A stretch of 64,000 nt of DNA from Kumtagia sp052180275 (GCF_052180275.1 NZ_CP197465.1:6200001-6264000); one strand, 5' to 3'; positions 36,819 to 47,806 are shown, numbered from the stretch's first letter. Numbers and translations are program-made. Notes: generated by a model not told the origin, from the letters alone.

Positions 36819-37820
36819 TCAGGTCCGGTTCGGCAGCACGCGGTCCGGCGGGCGATGGCCGTCGATGAAGGCCCGGATGTTGATGATCACCTTCTCGCCC
36901 ATGTCGATGCGGCCCTCGATGGTGGCCGAGCCCATATGCGGCAGGATGACGACCTTTCCCTTGGCCGCGAGCTTGACGAGCTTGGGATTGACGGCGGGCT
37001 CGTGCTCGAAGACGTCGAGCCCTGCGCCGGCGATCTTGCCGTCGTGCAAGAGCTTGATCAGCGCCTCCTCGTCGATCAGGTCGCCGCGCGCGGTGTTCAC
37101 CAGATAGCTGGTCGGCTGCATCAATGCGAGGCGGCGCGCCGACAGCAAGTGGAAGGTCGCTGGCGTCGACGGGCAGTTGATCGAGATGATGTCCATGCGC
37201 GCCAGCATCTGGTCGAGGCTTTCCCAATAGGTCGCCTCCAGTTCGTCCTCGATGCTTTGCAGTGCGCGGTGGCGGTTGTGGTAGTGGATCGAAAGGCCGA
37301 ATGCCTTTGCGCGGCGCGCCACCGCGGTGCCGATGCGGCCCATGCCGATGATGCCGAGCCGCTTGCCGGTGAAGCGTCGGCCCAGCATCCAGGTGGGCGA
37401 CCAGCCGGCCCATTTCGCCGGATGCTCCAGAATGTTGGCGCCTTCGGTCAGCCGGCGCGGAACGGCCAGCATCAGCGCCATGGTCATGTCGGCCGTGTCC
37501 TCGGTCAGCACGCCGGGCGTATTGGTGACGGTGATCCCTTTTCTGGTCGCAGCCTCCACGTCGATCTTGTCGACGCCGTTGCCGAAATTGGCGATCAGCT
37601 TGAAATTCTTGCCAGCCTGCTCGATCAGCGGTGCGTCGATGCGGTCGGTGACGGTCGGCACAAGCACGTCCGCCTCCTTCATCGCCGCCACCAGTTCCGC
37701 TTGCGTCAGCGGGCGATCATCGACGTTCAGCCGCGCGTCGAAAAGCTCGCGCATGCGCGTCTCGACCTGATCGGGCAGCTTGCGGGTGATCACGACGAGA
37801 GGCCTTTTCTTGCCCGCCAT
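36819..37820 (-). CDS. D-isomer-specific 2-hydroxyacid dehydrogenase (glyoxylate/hydroxypyruvate reductase-like)
   Basis: The 333-residue protein has the NAD(P) motif GIIGMGRIGTAVARRAKAFG near residue 155 and the catalytic Arg, Glu and His in NTARGDLIDEEAL, VFEHEP and ILPHMGSAT. It is most like D-glycerate dehydrogenase/GyaR, reducing glyoxylate or hydroxypyruvate. GAGGAA precedes the ATG at 37820; the open frame extends to 38090 without a ribosome-binding site. The SH3-protein gene diverges from it with 102 bases between. A link to the glyoxylate-using glcB is possible but they are 11 kb apart. Confidence 0.9.
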   Translation of the reverse strand: MAGKKRPLVVITRKLPDQVETRMRELFDARLNVDDRPLTQAELVAAMKEADVLVPTVTDRIDAPLIEQAGKNFKLIANFGNGVDKIDVEAATRKGITVTNTPGVLTEDTADMTMALMLAVPRRLTEGANILEHPAKWAGWSPTWMLGRRFTGKRLGIIGMGRIGTAVARRAKAFGLSIHYHNRHRALQSIEDELEATYWESLDQMLARMDIISINCPSTPATFHLLSARRLALMQPTSYLVNTARGDLIDEEALIKLLHDGKIAGAGLDVFEHEPAVNPKLVKLAAKGKVVILPHMGSATIEGRIDMGEKVIINIRAFIDGHRPPDRVLPNRT

Positions 37821-37922
37821 TGTTTCCTCGAATCCGGATCCTGTTGAGACCTCTTTAACCAAGACGGGCGAAACTTGATGCCGGTCGAGGCGCTGCAGCC
37901 TGTGTAACAAGCGGTCGGGCCG

Positions 37923-38543
37923 ATGACAAAGAAAAAGGCGCCGCGCGGCAAGCGTGCCGGCGCCGCATGCAGAGGTACGAGAGTGTCTGGTCCAGTGTCG
38001 TTTCGCGCCGCCGCCGTGGCTGCACTGCTTGCCTTGTCTTTGCTGCCGCCCGCAGGCGACACGGCGCTGGCGCAGGGAGCCGTCCTTCAAAGCGCATCGC
38101 AGGGCGCCAGCGGCTTGCCGTTGCCGCGATTCGTCAGCCTCAAGTCCGGGCGGGTGAATTCCCGTATAGGACCCGGCGTGAACTACCCCGTCGACTGGAT
38201 GTATCTGAAATCAGGCCTGCCGATGGAGATTATCCAGGAATACGACAATTGGCGGCGCGTCCGCGATTCGGACGGCTCCGAGGGGTGGGTCAACCAGTCG
38301 CTGCTTTCCGGAAAGCGCACGGCGATCGCCGCGCCGTGGCAGCGCGGCAAAGACGCGACGATCGACCTGCTCTCCGAACCGAGGAATGACGCGGGCAAGG
38401 TGGCAGTGATCGAGCCCGGCGTGGTCGGCATCATCAAGGAATGCAATGGCGACTGGTGCCGGATGACGTTTGCCGGCCATACCGGCTGGCTCAACCAGAC
38501 ACTGGTATGGGGCGCCTATCCCGGCGAGACGATCAAGGATTGA
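37923..38543 (+). CDS. Exported SH3-domain protein
   Basis: The 206-residue product has a basic N-terminal stretch, a signal-like helix (about residues 28-50, ending TALAQ) and two bacterial SH3-like units (SRIGPGVNYPVDWMYLKSG around residue 79; IDLLSEPRNDAGKVAVIEPG around residue 147), each ending with a W-containing turn (GWVNQSLLSG, GWLNQTLVWG). Such proteins bind peptidoglycan or other envelope targets; the role here is not known. Confidence 0.8.
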   Translation: MTKKKAPRGKRAGAACRGTRVSGPVSFRAAAVAALLALSLLPPAGDTALAQGAVLQSASQGASGLPLPRFVSLKSGRVNSRIGPGVNYPVDWMYLKSGLPMEIIQEYDNWRRVRDSDGSEGWVNQSLLSGKRTAIAAPWQRGKDATIDLLSEPRNDAGKVAVIEPGVVGIIKECNGDWCRMTFAGHTGWLNQTLVWGAYPGETIKD

Positions 38544-38552
38544 CCGTCGGGT

Positions 38553-38924
38553 TCAGCCCCGTCCGATTCGGCCGAGATGTGTGTCCTGAAATGATGTCGG
38601 CAACTTGAGGCCGTAGCCGAGCGCGCGGTCCACGGCGATGTGGAATGCCCAGATCAGCGTGATCTGCTTGGCGATGACGCTGTCCGTTGCCCAGGCGAGG
38701 GCGGCAAGGATGAACGGTCCTATCAGAATGTGCACCAGATTGTAGGCGAAGGCGCCGATGCGTGGCCCCGCCAGATAGAAGAGCATGGAAAGGTCGGGTA
38801 CCAGCACCAGTACCGCGAACAGCAGCCATGCCCCGCCCACGATCGCGAAGACCACGGCCGCCGCCAACGCCACTCACACCCACTCGACCCTGAGCGTGAC
38901 GTCCATCCAGCGGGGAAGCTGCAT
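38553..38924 (-). pseudogene. DUF4260-like membrane protein with an in-frame TGA
   Basis: From the ATG at 38924 the frame gives MQLPRWMDVTLRVEWV, then TGA (38876-38874), then continues in the same frame without interruption to a stop at 38553. The part after the TGA (106 codons from a GTG at 38873) has three hydrophobic helices and the DUF4260 motifs PDLSMLFYLAGPRIGAF, YNLVH and VDRALGYGLK, then DTHLGRIGR. The first 16 residues read as the normal N-terminus of the family. So either the gene is broken by a nonsense change, or the TGA is a sequence error, or translation restarts at the adjacent GTG. It lies eight bases after irr and is probably cotranscribed with it. Confidence 0.6.
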
Positions 38925-38932
38925 TTTAGAGG

Positions 38933-39358
38933 CTAGGCGTCGCTTTTCCGGCGCAGGCGCACCACCACGTCGACGTTGACGATCTCCATGCCTTCCGGCG
39001 GCTCGGGAAGATCGCTGACCTTGATCGGGCCGGACATGATGTCGAAGACGGTGTTCTCGCCTTCAATGAAGAAGTGGTGATGGTCCGAGGTATTGGTGTC
39101 GAAATAGGTCTTCGACCCTTCGACGGCGAGGATGCGGAGCAGCCCGGCCTCGGTGAACTGATGCAGTGTGTTGTAGACTGTTGCCAGCGAAACCGGGACT
39201 CCGACCGCGAGCGCTTCCTCATGGAGAAGCTCGGCGGAGAGATGGCGATCACCCTTGGCGAACAGCAGATCGGCAAGCGCGACTCGCTGTCGCGTCGGGC
39301 GAAGACCTGCCCGTCGCACACGTTCATCTACGCTTATTGTGCTGTTCGACGACTTCAT
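38933..39358 (-). CDS. irr: Iron response regulator Irr (Fur family)
   Basis: Irr senses iron status through haem and controls haem synthesis and iron uptake in Rhizobiales. The 141-residue protein has the Fur-type winged helix (AGLRPTRQRVALADLLF; PVSLATVYNTLHQFTEAGLLR) and the Irr HHH cluster in SDHHHFFIEGEN near residue 94, which takes part in haem binding. The N-terminal GCPWHD haem motif of Bradyrhizobium is missing, as usual in other rhizobia. I chose the ATG at 39358; an upstream ATG at 39388 would add ten residues. It is divergent from fabA. Confidence 0.93.
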   Translation of the reverse strand: MKSSNSTISVDERVRRAGLRPTRQRVALADLLFAKGDRHLSAELLHEEALAVGVPVSLATVYNTLHQFTEAGLLRILAVEGSKTYFDTNTSDHHHFFIEGENTVFDIMSGPIKVSDLPEPPEGMEIVNVDVVVRLRRKSDA

Positions 39359-39473
39359 CGTCCCGCCAATTCTACCCCGGTAATCCACGCATATTTCGCG
39401 AAAGTGGCTGATATGCGCACAAATCCCTTAAGAGCATATATTCGGTTGTCCGCGTTCGATCAATAGCCGTGCA

Positions 39474-39501
39474 TTGACCGGGCAAAGCCGGCAGGCTAAT
39501 C
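39474..39501 (+). promoter_or_regulatory. Candidate promoter of fabA-fabB
   Basis: TTGACC (39474-39479) and CTAATC (39496-39501) are 16 bases apart, 98 bases ahead of fabA. It is the best -35/-10 match in the irr-fabA gap. Confidence 0.4.
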
Positions 39502-39598
39502 GCTAACGTCGATTTCCGGGTTGAAACGGTTCGTGATGCCGCTTCTGTAAACGACAAAGGTGCAGCCGGGCGCCAGAGATGAGTAAGGGCGGAAACTG

Positions 39599-40117
39599 AT
39601 GGCAGCGGCGAAATCCAGCTACGACTATGATGACCTGCTGGCCTGCGCGCGCGGCGACCTGTTCGGCCCGGGCAACGCTCAACTGCCCTACCCGCCGATG
39701 CTGATGTTCGACCGCATCACCGAGATCAGCGAGACCGGCGGCGCATTCGACAAGGGTTTCATCCGCGCCGAATTCGACATCAAGCCCGACCTGTGGTTCT
39801 TCGCCTGCCATTTCATCGGCAATCCGATCATGCCAGGTTGCCTGGGCCTCGACGCCATGTGGCAGATGACCGGCTTCTATCTCGGCTGGCTGGGCGAGCC
39901 CGGCAAGGGCATGGCGCTGTCGACCGGCGAGGTCAGATTCAAGGGCATGGTCACGCCTTCGGTGAAGAAGGTGGAATACGGCGTAGACTTCAAGCGAGTC
40001 ATGCGGGGACGCCTGGTGCTAGGCATCGCCGACGGCTGGTTGAAAGCCGATGGCGAGCCCATATACGCGGCAACCGACCTCAAGGTCGGCCTGTCCAAGC
40101 AGTCCGCCGCCGCCTGA
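39599..40117 (+). CDS. fabA: 3-hydroxyacyl-ACP dehydratase/isomerase
   Basis: FabA dehydrates 3-hydroxydecanoyl-ACP and isomerises the double bond, the entry to unsaturated fatty acid synthesis. The 172-residue protein has the family's CHFIGNPIMPGCLGLDAMWQ near residue 70, with catalytic His and Asp. fabB follows after 36 bases, the typical pair in alpha- and gammaproteobacteria. Confidence 0.97.
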   Translation: MAAAKSSYDYDDLLACARGDLFGPGNAQLPYPPMLMFDRITEISETGGAFDKGFIRAEFDIKPDLWFFACHFIGNPIMPGCLGLDAMWQMTGFYLGWLGEPGKGMALSTGEVRFKGMVTPSVKKVEYGVDFKRVMRGRLVLGIADGWLKADGEPIYAATDLKVGLSKQSAAA

Positions 40118-40153
40118 TCGGCCGGACGCATTAGGTTTAGCGAGGATCGCATC

Positions 40154-41371
40154 ATGAGACGTGTCGTCGTCACGGGCTTGGGGATCGTCTCCTCGATCGG
40201 CAACAACGCCAATGAAGTGCAGGCATCGCTGCATGACGCGAAATCCGGCATCAGCTTTTCGGATTCCTTCGCCGAACATGGATTCCGCTGCCAGGTCTGG
40301 GGCGCGCCGACGCTCGATCCGTCCGAAATGGTCGACCGCCGCGCCTTGCGTTTCCTGCACAAGGGCGGCGCGTGGAACCATGTGGCGATGCAGCAGGCGA
40401 TCGTCGATGCCGGACTGGAAGAGAGCGACATCACCAACGAGCGCACCGGCATCATCATGGGCTCGGGAGGGCCGTCGACCAAGACGATCGTGGAAGCCGC
40501 CGAAACGACGCTGAAGAACAACAGCCCCAAGCGCATCGGCCCGTTCGCCGTGCCGAAGGCGATGTCGTCGACGGCGTCCGCCACTCTCGCCACCTGGTTC
40601 AAGATCCACGGCGTCAATTATTCGATCTCGTCGGCCTGCTCGACCTCGGCGCATTGCATCGGCAACGCCGCCGAAATGATCCAGTGGGGCAAGCAGGACG
40701 TGATGTTCGCCGGCGGCCACGAGGATCTCGACTGGACCATGTCCGACCTATTCGACGCCATGGGCGCCATGTCGTCAAAATTCAACGACCGCGCCTCCAC
40801 CGCCTCGCGAGCCTATGACGTCAACCGTGACGGCTTCGTCATCGCCGGTGGCGCGGGCGTGCTTGTGCTGGAGGAACTAGAGCACGCCAAGGCGCGCGGC
40901 GCGAAGATCTACGCCGAAATCGTCGGTTATGGTGCGACTTCGGACGGCTACGACATGGTCGCACCGTCCGGCGAAGGCGCTGTCCGCTGCATGAAGCAGG
41001 CGATCGCCACGGTCAGCGGCCCTATCGACTACATTAACACCCACGGCACATCCACGCCGGTCGGCGATTCCCGCGAGATGGGCGCGATCCGCGAGGTGTT
41101 CGGCACAGAGATGCCCTACATCACTTCGACGAAGTCGCTGACCGGGCATTCGCTCGGCGCCGCAGGCGTGCAGGAATCGATCTATTCGATCCTGATGATG
41201 CAGGGCGGCTTCATCGGCAAGAGCGCCCATATCGAGACGCTCGATCCAGAATTCGAAGGCATGCCGATCGTTCGCGAGCGCATCGACAATGCGAAGATCG
41301 ATACGGTGCTGTCGAATTCCTTCGGCTTCGGCGGCACCAACGCGACGCTGGTCTTCCAGCGCTACAGTTGA
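40154..41371 (+). CDS. fabB: 3-oxoacyl-ACP synthase I
   Basis: FabB is the condensing enzyme that extends unsaturated acyl chains. The 405-residue protein has the active-site Cys in ISSACSTSAHCIGNA near residue 160 and the two catalytic His in NTHGTSTP and KSLTGHSLGAAG. Length and order after fabA match the family. A tandem and inverted repeat begins directly at its stop. Confidence 0.97.
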   Translation: MRRVVVTGLGIVSSIGNNANEVQASLHDAKSGISFSDSFAEHGFRCQVWGAPTLDPSEMVDRRALRFLHKGGAWNHVAMQQAIVDAGLEESDITNERTGIIMGSGGPSTKTIVEAAETTLKNNSPKRIGPFAVPKAMSSTASATLATWFKIHGVNYSISSACSTSAHCIGNAAEMIQWGKQDVMFAGGHEDLDWTMSDLFDAMGAMSSKFNDRASTASRAYDVNRDGFVIAGGAGVLVLEELEHAKARGAKIYAEIVGYGATSDGYDMVAPSGEGAVRCMKQAIATVSGPIDYINTHGTSTPVGDSREMGAIREVFGTEMPYITSTKSLTGHSLGAAGVQESIYSILMMQGGFIGKSAHIETLDPEFEGMPIVRERIDNAKIDTVLSNSFGFGGTNATLVFQRYS

Positions 41372-41453
41372 GCGAATAGCGAATAGTGAGTAGCGAATAG
41401 GGAAGAAATTGCGATTCTATTCGCTACTCCCTATTCGCTATTCGCTATTCGCT
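41371..41453. repeat. Inverted repeat built of CGAATAG units between fabB and fabI
   Basis: Units of GCGAATAG recur on one strand at 41372-41400 and as the reverse complement at 41417-41453. The arm 41371-41400 matches the complement of 41417-41446 at 29 of 30 bases, with a 16-base loop. As RNA this would be a 30-bp hairpin in the fabB-fabI gap, able to stop transcription or stabilise the upstream message. The composition (A+T-rich units) is unlike the surrounding genes. Confidence 0.85.
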
Positions 41454-41472
41454 TTATCGAGGATCCTTCACG

Positions 41473-42285
41473 ATGACCCCACTTATGCAAGGCAAGCGCG
41501 GCCTCGTCATGGGGGTTGCGAATGATCATTCGATCGCCTGGGGCATCGCCAGCAGCCTTGCCGCACATGGCGCCGAACTTGCCTTCACCTATCAGGGCGA
41601 CGCCTTCGGAAGGCGCGTGAAGCCGCTGGCGGAAAAGGTGGGCGCATCGCTCGTCCTGCCTTGCGACGTCGAGGACAGTGTATCGGTCGCCAGCGTGTTC
41701 GAGACGCTTGGCAACGAGTGGGGCAAGCTCGATTTCGTCGTGCATGCAATCGGCTTCTCCGACAAGAACGAGTTGAAGGGGCTCTACGCGGACACCAGCC
41801 GCGAGAACTTCATCCGCACCATGGTGATCTCCTGCTATTCCTTCACCGAGGTTGCCCGTAACGCCGCTGCCCTGATGTCCGAAGGCGGGTCGATGCTGAC
41901 GCTCACCTATGCCGGGTCGGTCCGCATCATGCCCAACTACAACGTCATGGGCGTGGCCAAGGCCGGGCTTGAGGCGAGCGTGCGCTATCTCGCCAACGAT
42001 TTTGGCCCGCGTGGCATAAGGGTCAACGCGATCTCGGCCGGGCCGGTGCGCACACTGGCCGGCGCAGGCATCTCGGATGCCCGCTACATGTTCGCCTACC
42101 AGCAACGGAACTCGCCGCTGCGGCGCACGGTGACGCTCGATGAGGTGGGCGGATCGGCGCTTTATCTTCTCTCCGACCTTTCGTCAGGCGTCACCGGAGA
42201 GATTCACTATGTGGACTCAGGCTATCATATCGTCTCGATGCCGACGCTCGACGAGTTGAAGCAGGGTGACACCGGGCGCGAATGA
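41473..42285 (+). CDS. fabI: Enoyl-ACP reductase (NADH)
   Basis: FabI reduces the enoyl-ACP double bond in the last step of each elongation round. The 270-residue protein has GVANDHSIAWGIASSL near residue 14 and the catalytic Tyr and Lys in YNVMGVAK near residue 156, and ends with a DSGYHIVSM motif. It follows fabB after the repeat-containing gap. Rhizobia often carry a second fabI; none is seen here. Confidence 0.95.
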   Translation: MTPLMQGKRGLVMGVANDHSIAWGIASSLAAHGAELAFTYQGDAFGRRVKPLAEKVGASLVLPCDVEDSVSVASVFETLGNEWGKLDFVVHAIGFSDKNELKGLYADTSRENFIRTMVISCYSFTEVARNAAALMSEGGSMLTLTYAGSVRIMPNYNVMGVAKAGLEASVRYLANDFGPRGIRVNAISAGPVRTLAGAGISDARYMFAYQQRNSPLRRTVTLDEVGGSALYLLSDLSSGVTGEIHYVDSGYHIVSMPTLDELKQGDTGRE

Positions 42286-42403
42286 CGGCAAGCTGACGAT
42301 CAGCGCTTGATTCTGCCAAACACGCTAAAATACCATCCATAGGCGGAAAGGCGTCTTAAGGACATCCAAGGTAGATCTGCCGGCAACCGAGGACTTTCTG
42401 CGC

Positions 42404-43948
42404 ATGGCGTCAGCCGTAAATCCAAGACGCGGCCCCATGTTCAGGCTGATCACGATCGGCGCGTCCGGGCTTTGCAGCTTCATCCTCGGTCTCTGGGGCC
42501 TGAATTACGGCTTCGGGGAAGACATGGCAGGCCTCTCCGGCGACACGGTGGGGGCGATCGTCGCTGCATTGTGCGCGCTCGTCGCTGCGGGCTCCGCCCT
42601 GTCGTTCTTCGCGGGCGTCGATGAGTCGGCCGGCTACGTCTACAACGAGACCCATTTCGACAAGTTGACGGGCCTGCTTGCCCGCACGGCGATGGTCGGC
42701 AAGATCGCAGAGGCGGCATCGGCGGCCGTGCGGACCGGGGAACCGATCTTCCTGGTCGACATCGATATCGACCGCTTCAAGCACATCAACGATTCGATCG
42801 GCTACAGCCAAGGCGACGACCTGATCCGCGCCTTCACCGCCCGGCTGAAGGAAAATCTGCCGCGCGGCGTGACCATCGGCCGGATCGGCGCCGGCGAATT
42901 CGCCGTGCTCGTGCCGGACCGCGTCGCGAAAGACCGCCTGGACGCACTTATCGACACGCTCATCGAGCGCATGACCGAACCCTATCAGTTGAAGACCCAT
43001 CTTCAGACGGTCAACCTGTCGGTCGGGATCGTCGCCATGCCGAAGGACGGAGTCGATCCGGTGCTCATCCTGCGGCGTTCCAGTCTTGCGCTGCAGAATG
43101 CGCGCGCCAGCGGCATCGGCGAATGGGCAGTCTTTCAGCCGGAGATGGGCCGAGTTGCAGAATATCGCCAGTGGGTCGAGTCGGAACTGCACACAGCCTT
43201 CCAGCATGGCGATTTCCATCTCGACTATCAGCCACAGCTCGACCTCGCCAACGGCCGCATCGTCGGCTACGAGGCGTTAATCCGCTGGAAGCACGCAGAA
43301 CGCGGCATGATCCCGCCGGTCGAGTTCATTCCGATCGCCGAGGAAACCGGCATGATCGTGCCGATCGGCGAATGGGTGCTGCGGCAGGCCTGCGAGGATG
43401 CCAGACATCTGCCGAACGACTGCGTCATCGCCGTCAACATCTCGCCAGTGCAGTTCATGGCTCGCGACTTCCTCGATGTGGTCGCCGACGCGGTGCGGAC
43501 GTCCGGCATCGATCCCAGGCGCCTTGAACTCGAAGTGACGGAATCGGCGATGATGCAGGATCGCGTCTACGCAGCGGTCCTGCTCAGGAAACTCGGCGAC
43601 ATGGGAATTTCGGTGGCTGTCGACGATTTCGGCACGGGTTATTCGAACCTCAGCTATCTGATCGATTTCCCGTTCCACAAGCTGAAGATCGACCGTTCGT
43701 TCATCAGCCGCATCGAAACCGATTCCAGCTCGAACGCCGTGGTTTCGACCATCGTCAGCCTGTCTCACGCACTTGGCGTGAAGACCATCGCCGAGGGTGT
43801 CGAAACCGAAAAACAGGCGACGATGCTGCGCGCTGCGGGCTGCCAGGAAGTGCAGGGTTTTCTGTTCGGCCGGCCGGCTCCGTTGGGGACGAGGCCGGCT
43901 CTGTCGGTCGTTCAGGGCGGACTGGCCAGCGCGCGTCAGGTCGCCTGA
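42404..43948 (+). CDS. GGDEF–EAL protein with degenerate GGDEF, membrane-anchored
   Basis: The 514-residue protein has two N-terminal membrane helices (about residues 8-28 and 46-66) and then a GGDEF domain in which the signature reads GAGEF (IGRIGAGEFAVLV, residue 166 region), so cyclase activity is doubtful. The EAL domain is intact: YEALIRWKH near residue 290, ELEVTESAMM near 376, DDFGTGYSNLSYL near 407, and AEGVETEKQ near 463. It is therefore most likely a c-di-GMP phosphodiesterase, with the GGDEF part as a GTP sensor. GAGGA precedes the ATG. No adjacent partner. Confidence 0.9.
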   Translation: MASAVNPRRGPMFRLITIGASGLCSFILGLWGLNYGFGEDMAGLSGDTVGAIVAALCALVAAGSALSFFAGVDESAGYVYNETHFDKLTGLLARTAMVGKIAEAASAAVRTGEPIFLVDIDIDRFKHINDSIGYSQGDDLIRAFTARLKENLPRGVTIGRIGAGEFAVLVPDRVAKDRLDALIDTLIERMTEPYQLKTHLQTVNLSVGIVAMPKDGVDPVLILRRSSLALQNARASGIGEWAVFQPEMGRVAEYRQWVESELHTAFQHGDFHLDYQPQLDLANGRIVGYEALIRWKHAERGMIPPVEFIPIAEETGMIVPIGEWVLRQACEDARHLPNDCVIAVNISPVQFMARDFLDVVADAVRTSGIDPRRLELEVTESAMMQDRVYAAVLLRKLGDMGISVAVDDFGTGYSNLSYLIDFPFHKLKIDRSFISRIETDSSSNAVVSTIVSLSHALGVKTIAEGVETEKQATMLRAAGCQEVQGFLFGRPAPLGTRPALSVVQGGLASARQVA

Positions 43949-43955
43949 AGTATTC

Positions 43956-44975
43956 TCAGCGTCTTGCTGCCAAAACCTTGAAAGTGCCGTTGCCGGTGAT
44001 CTCCCGCACTTCGGAAACGGCGTCGGCCATGGTCTTTTCATAAGGCAGCTGGCGGTTCGCCACCAAAAACAGCCGCCCTCCGGACTTCAGCGAAGAGATG
44101 GCGGTGCGGATGATCGCCTGCCCAAGCTCCGGCTCCGCCCTGCGCCCAAGATGAAACGGCGGGTTCATGACGATCGCGTCGTAGCGCTCCGCCACCGGTT
44201 CGCCGGCCAGATCGTGCCAGAAGAAACGCACCGGCGGTGATCCGATTTCGGCGAGATTGGCCTTCGCGGCTTCGAGCGAGGCGAAATCGGCTTCGTAAAG
44301 ATCGAGCGCCTTCACTTTCGGGAAGCGTCCCGCGACCTCATGGGCGAGATAACCCCAGCCGGCGCAGAAATCGGCGACGCGGCCCGCAAGATTGTCGGGC
44401 AGGCTTTCGGCGAGCAGTTTTGAACCAGCATCGATGCGGTCGTGCGAGAACATGCCCGGGGCGGCGCGGAAGCGGCCTTCGATGCTCACTGTCTGCGCAC
44501 CGGCCCGCAATTCCCCTGCGATCCGGGCTGCATCCTGCGGGCGCCGGAACCAGAAGGCGGTCCCATGGTACTTGGGGAGATGCCCCTCGATATCCACGAT
44601 GTCGGCCATGCGTTTACGCAAGGACGCGATACCATCGTCCTTGCTGCCCGCAACCACGATCTGTCCATCCGACCTGGTTCGGACGAGCGCCTCGGCGATG
44701 CGCAATTCGTTCTCGCCACGATGCCGGCCCGTCAGCACGAGCGCCGCATCGAAGTTTTCGCCTTCGGCTTGCGGCGTTATTGCAAAACCGGTTCGTTCAA
44801 GCGCGCGGAAATACGGGCGAAAGCCCTGGATGAGATGCAGGGAAGCCTCGAACCCGTCCGGTAATCGAAAGCCGGGTTCGGCGCCGAAGAATACGACACG
44901 GGTTCCATTTCCGGGTGGGACGAGAACGCCAGCCTCAAAAGGATAAAACAGCGTCTTCATCGGTTCGGTCGACAT
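43956..44975 (-). CDS. RsmC-like class I SAM methyltransferase
   Basis: The 339-residue protein has two tandem methyltransferase-like halves as in RsmC/RsmA-type 16S rRNA guanine-N2 enzymes. The catalytic motif MNPPFH lies near residue 247, and the SAM-binding region is VADFCAGWGYLAHEVAGRFP near residue 186. It probably methylates G1207 of 16S rRNA or a related site. It follows pnp after the pnp terminator, on the same strand, and ends 7 bases from the convergent GGDEF-EAL gene. Confidence 0.85.
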   Translation of the reverse strand: MSTEPMKTLFYPFEAGVLVPPGNGTRVVFFGAEPGFRLPDGFEASLHLIQGFRPYFRALERTGFAITPQAEGENFDAALVLTGRHRGENELRIAEALVRTRSDGQIVVAGSKDDGIASLRKRMADIVDIEGHLPKYHGTAFWFRRPQDAARIAGELRAGAQTVSIEGRFRAAPGMFSHDRIDAGSKLLAESLPDNLAGRVADFCAGWGYLAHEVAGRFPKVKALDLYEADFASLEAAKANLAEIGSPPVRFFWHDLAGEPVAERYDAIVMNPPFHLGRRAEPELGQAIIRTAISSLKSGGRLFLVANRQLPYEKTMADAVSEVREITGNGTFKVLAARR

Positions 44976-45005
44976 ATCGGATCATACCCGGCTGATTGAC
45001 GGAGG

Positions 45006-45045
45006 AACAAAAGAAAACGGGCGCGCCGCAGCGGCGCGCCCGTTT
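45006..45045 (-). terminator. Rho-independent terminator after pnp
   Basis: On the minus strand a perfect inverted repeat (45045-45031 and 45029-45015, 15 bases with a single central base) is followed by TTCTTTTG. It has the GGGCGCGCC core and U-rich tail of a strong terminator and lies 22 bases after the pnp stop. Confidence 0.85.
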
Positions 45046-45066
45046 CAGATTCCTTGGTGAAGCTGC

Positions 45067-47208
<2,142 letters not shown>

Positions 47209-47536
47209 GTCTTGTCCTTGCTGTGCGGGCAGCGCCGGACCGGCCTCATTGCCGTCGGCGCATCCCTATTGGCTGCGGGTCGGACGAGCCACGGGCAAGA
47301 CAACGGGAGGTCCGGATCATCGACGCGGGCGTGGCGGCGTCTCCGGGCGTCCTGCAATCCTGCCCCATGACCTGTCCATGAGCGGTTTCGATCCTGCCCT
47401 CGGGATCGAGCCGGTGGTGGACCTCGACGCCTCCAGCCCTTGCGGCGGCTGCTTCACGGTCCGGCGGGGCACGAACGATCGTGTCCCGAATGCGCGACCG
47501 GCGGGCTTTCGCTGGGAAAGCCCGCCGGTCAGTTCG
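47209..47536 (-). other. rpsO–pnp intercistronic region with 14-bp hairpin
   Basis: The 328-base gap between rpsO and pnp holds no gene. ACCGGCGGGCTTTC (47497-47510) and GAAAGCCCGCCGGT (47516-47529) form a perfect 14-bp stem with a five-base loop, starting seven bases after the rpsO stop. In E. coli the same gap carries the RNase III processing hairpin by which PNPase controls its own message, and a similar role is plausible here. No U-run follows, so full termination is unlikely. No other structure was picked out. Confidence 0.6.
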
Positions 47537-47806
47537 TCAACGGCGCAAGCCGAGCTTTTCGATCAGGGTCGCGTAGCGGCCTTCGTCCTTGCCCTTCAGA
47601 TAGTCGAGCAGGCGGCGGCGCTGCGACACCAGAGCGAGCAGGCCGCGGCGGGAATGGTTGTCCTTCACATGGCCCTTGAAGTGCTCGGTCAGGTTCTTGA
47701 TCCGCTCCGAGAGAATGGCGACCTGCACTTCGGGAGACCCTGTGTCGCCCGACTTGGTCGCGTATTCCGTCATGAGTTCTTTCTTGCGATCAGCAGTGAT
47801 CGACAT
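47537..47806 (-). CDS. rpsO: 30S ribosomal protein S15
   Basis: S15 binds the 16S rRNA central domain. The 89-residue protein is standard length and has GSPEVQVAILSERIKNLTEH near residue 22 and HSRRGLLALVSQRRRLLDYL near residue 50. AAAGGAAAA precedes the ATG. In most alphaproteobacteria rpsO follows truB; here they are separated. Confidence 0.98.
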   Translation of the reverse strand: MSITADRKKELMTEYATKSGDTGSPEVQVAILSERIKNLTEHFKGHVKDNHSRRGLLALVSQRRRLLDYLKGKDEGRYATLIEKLGLRR

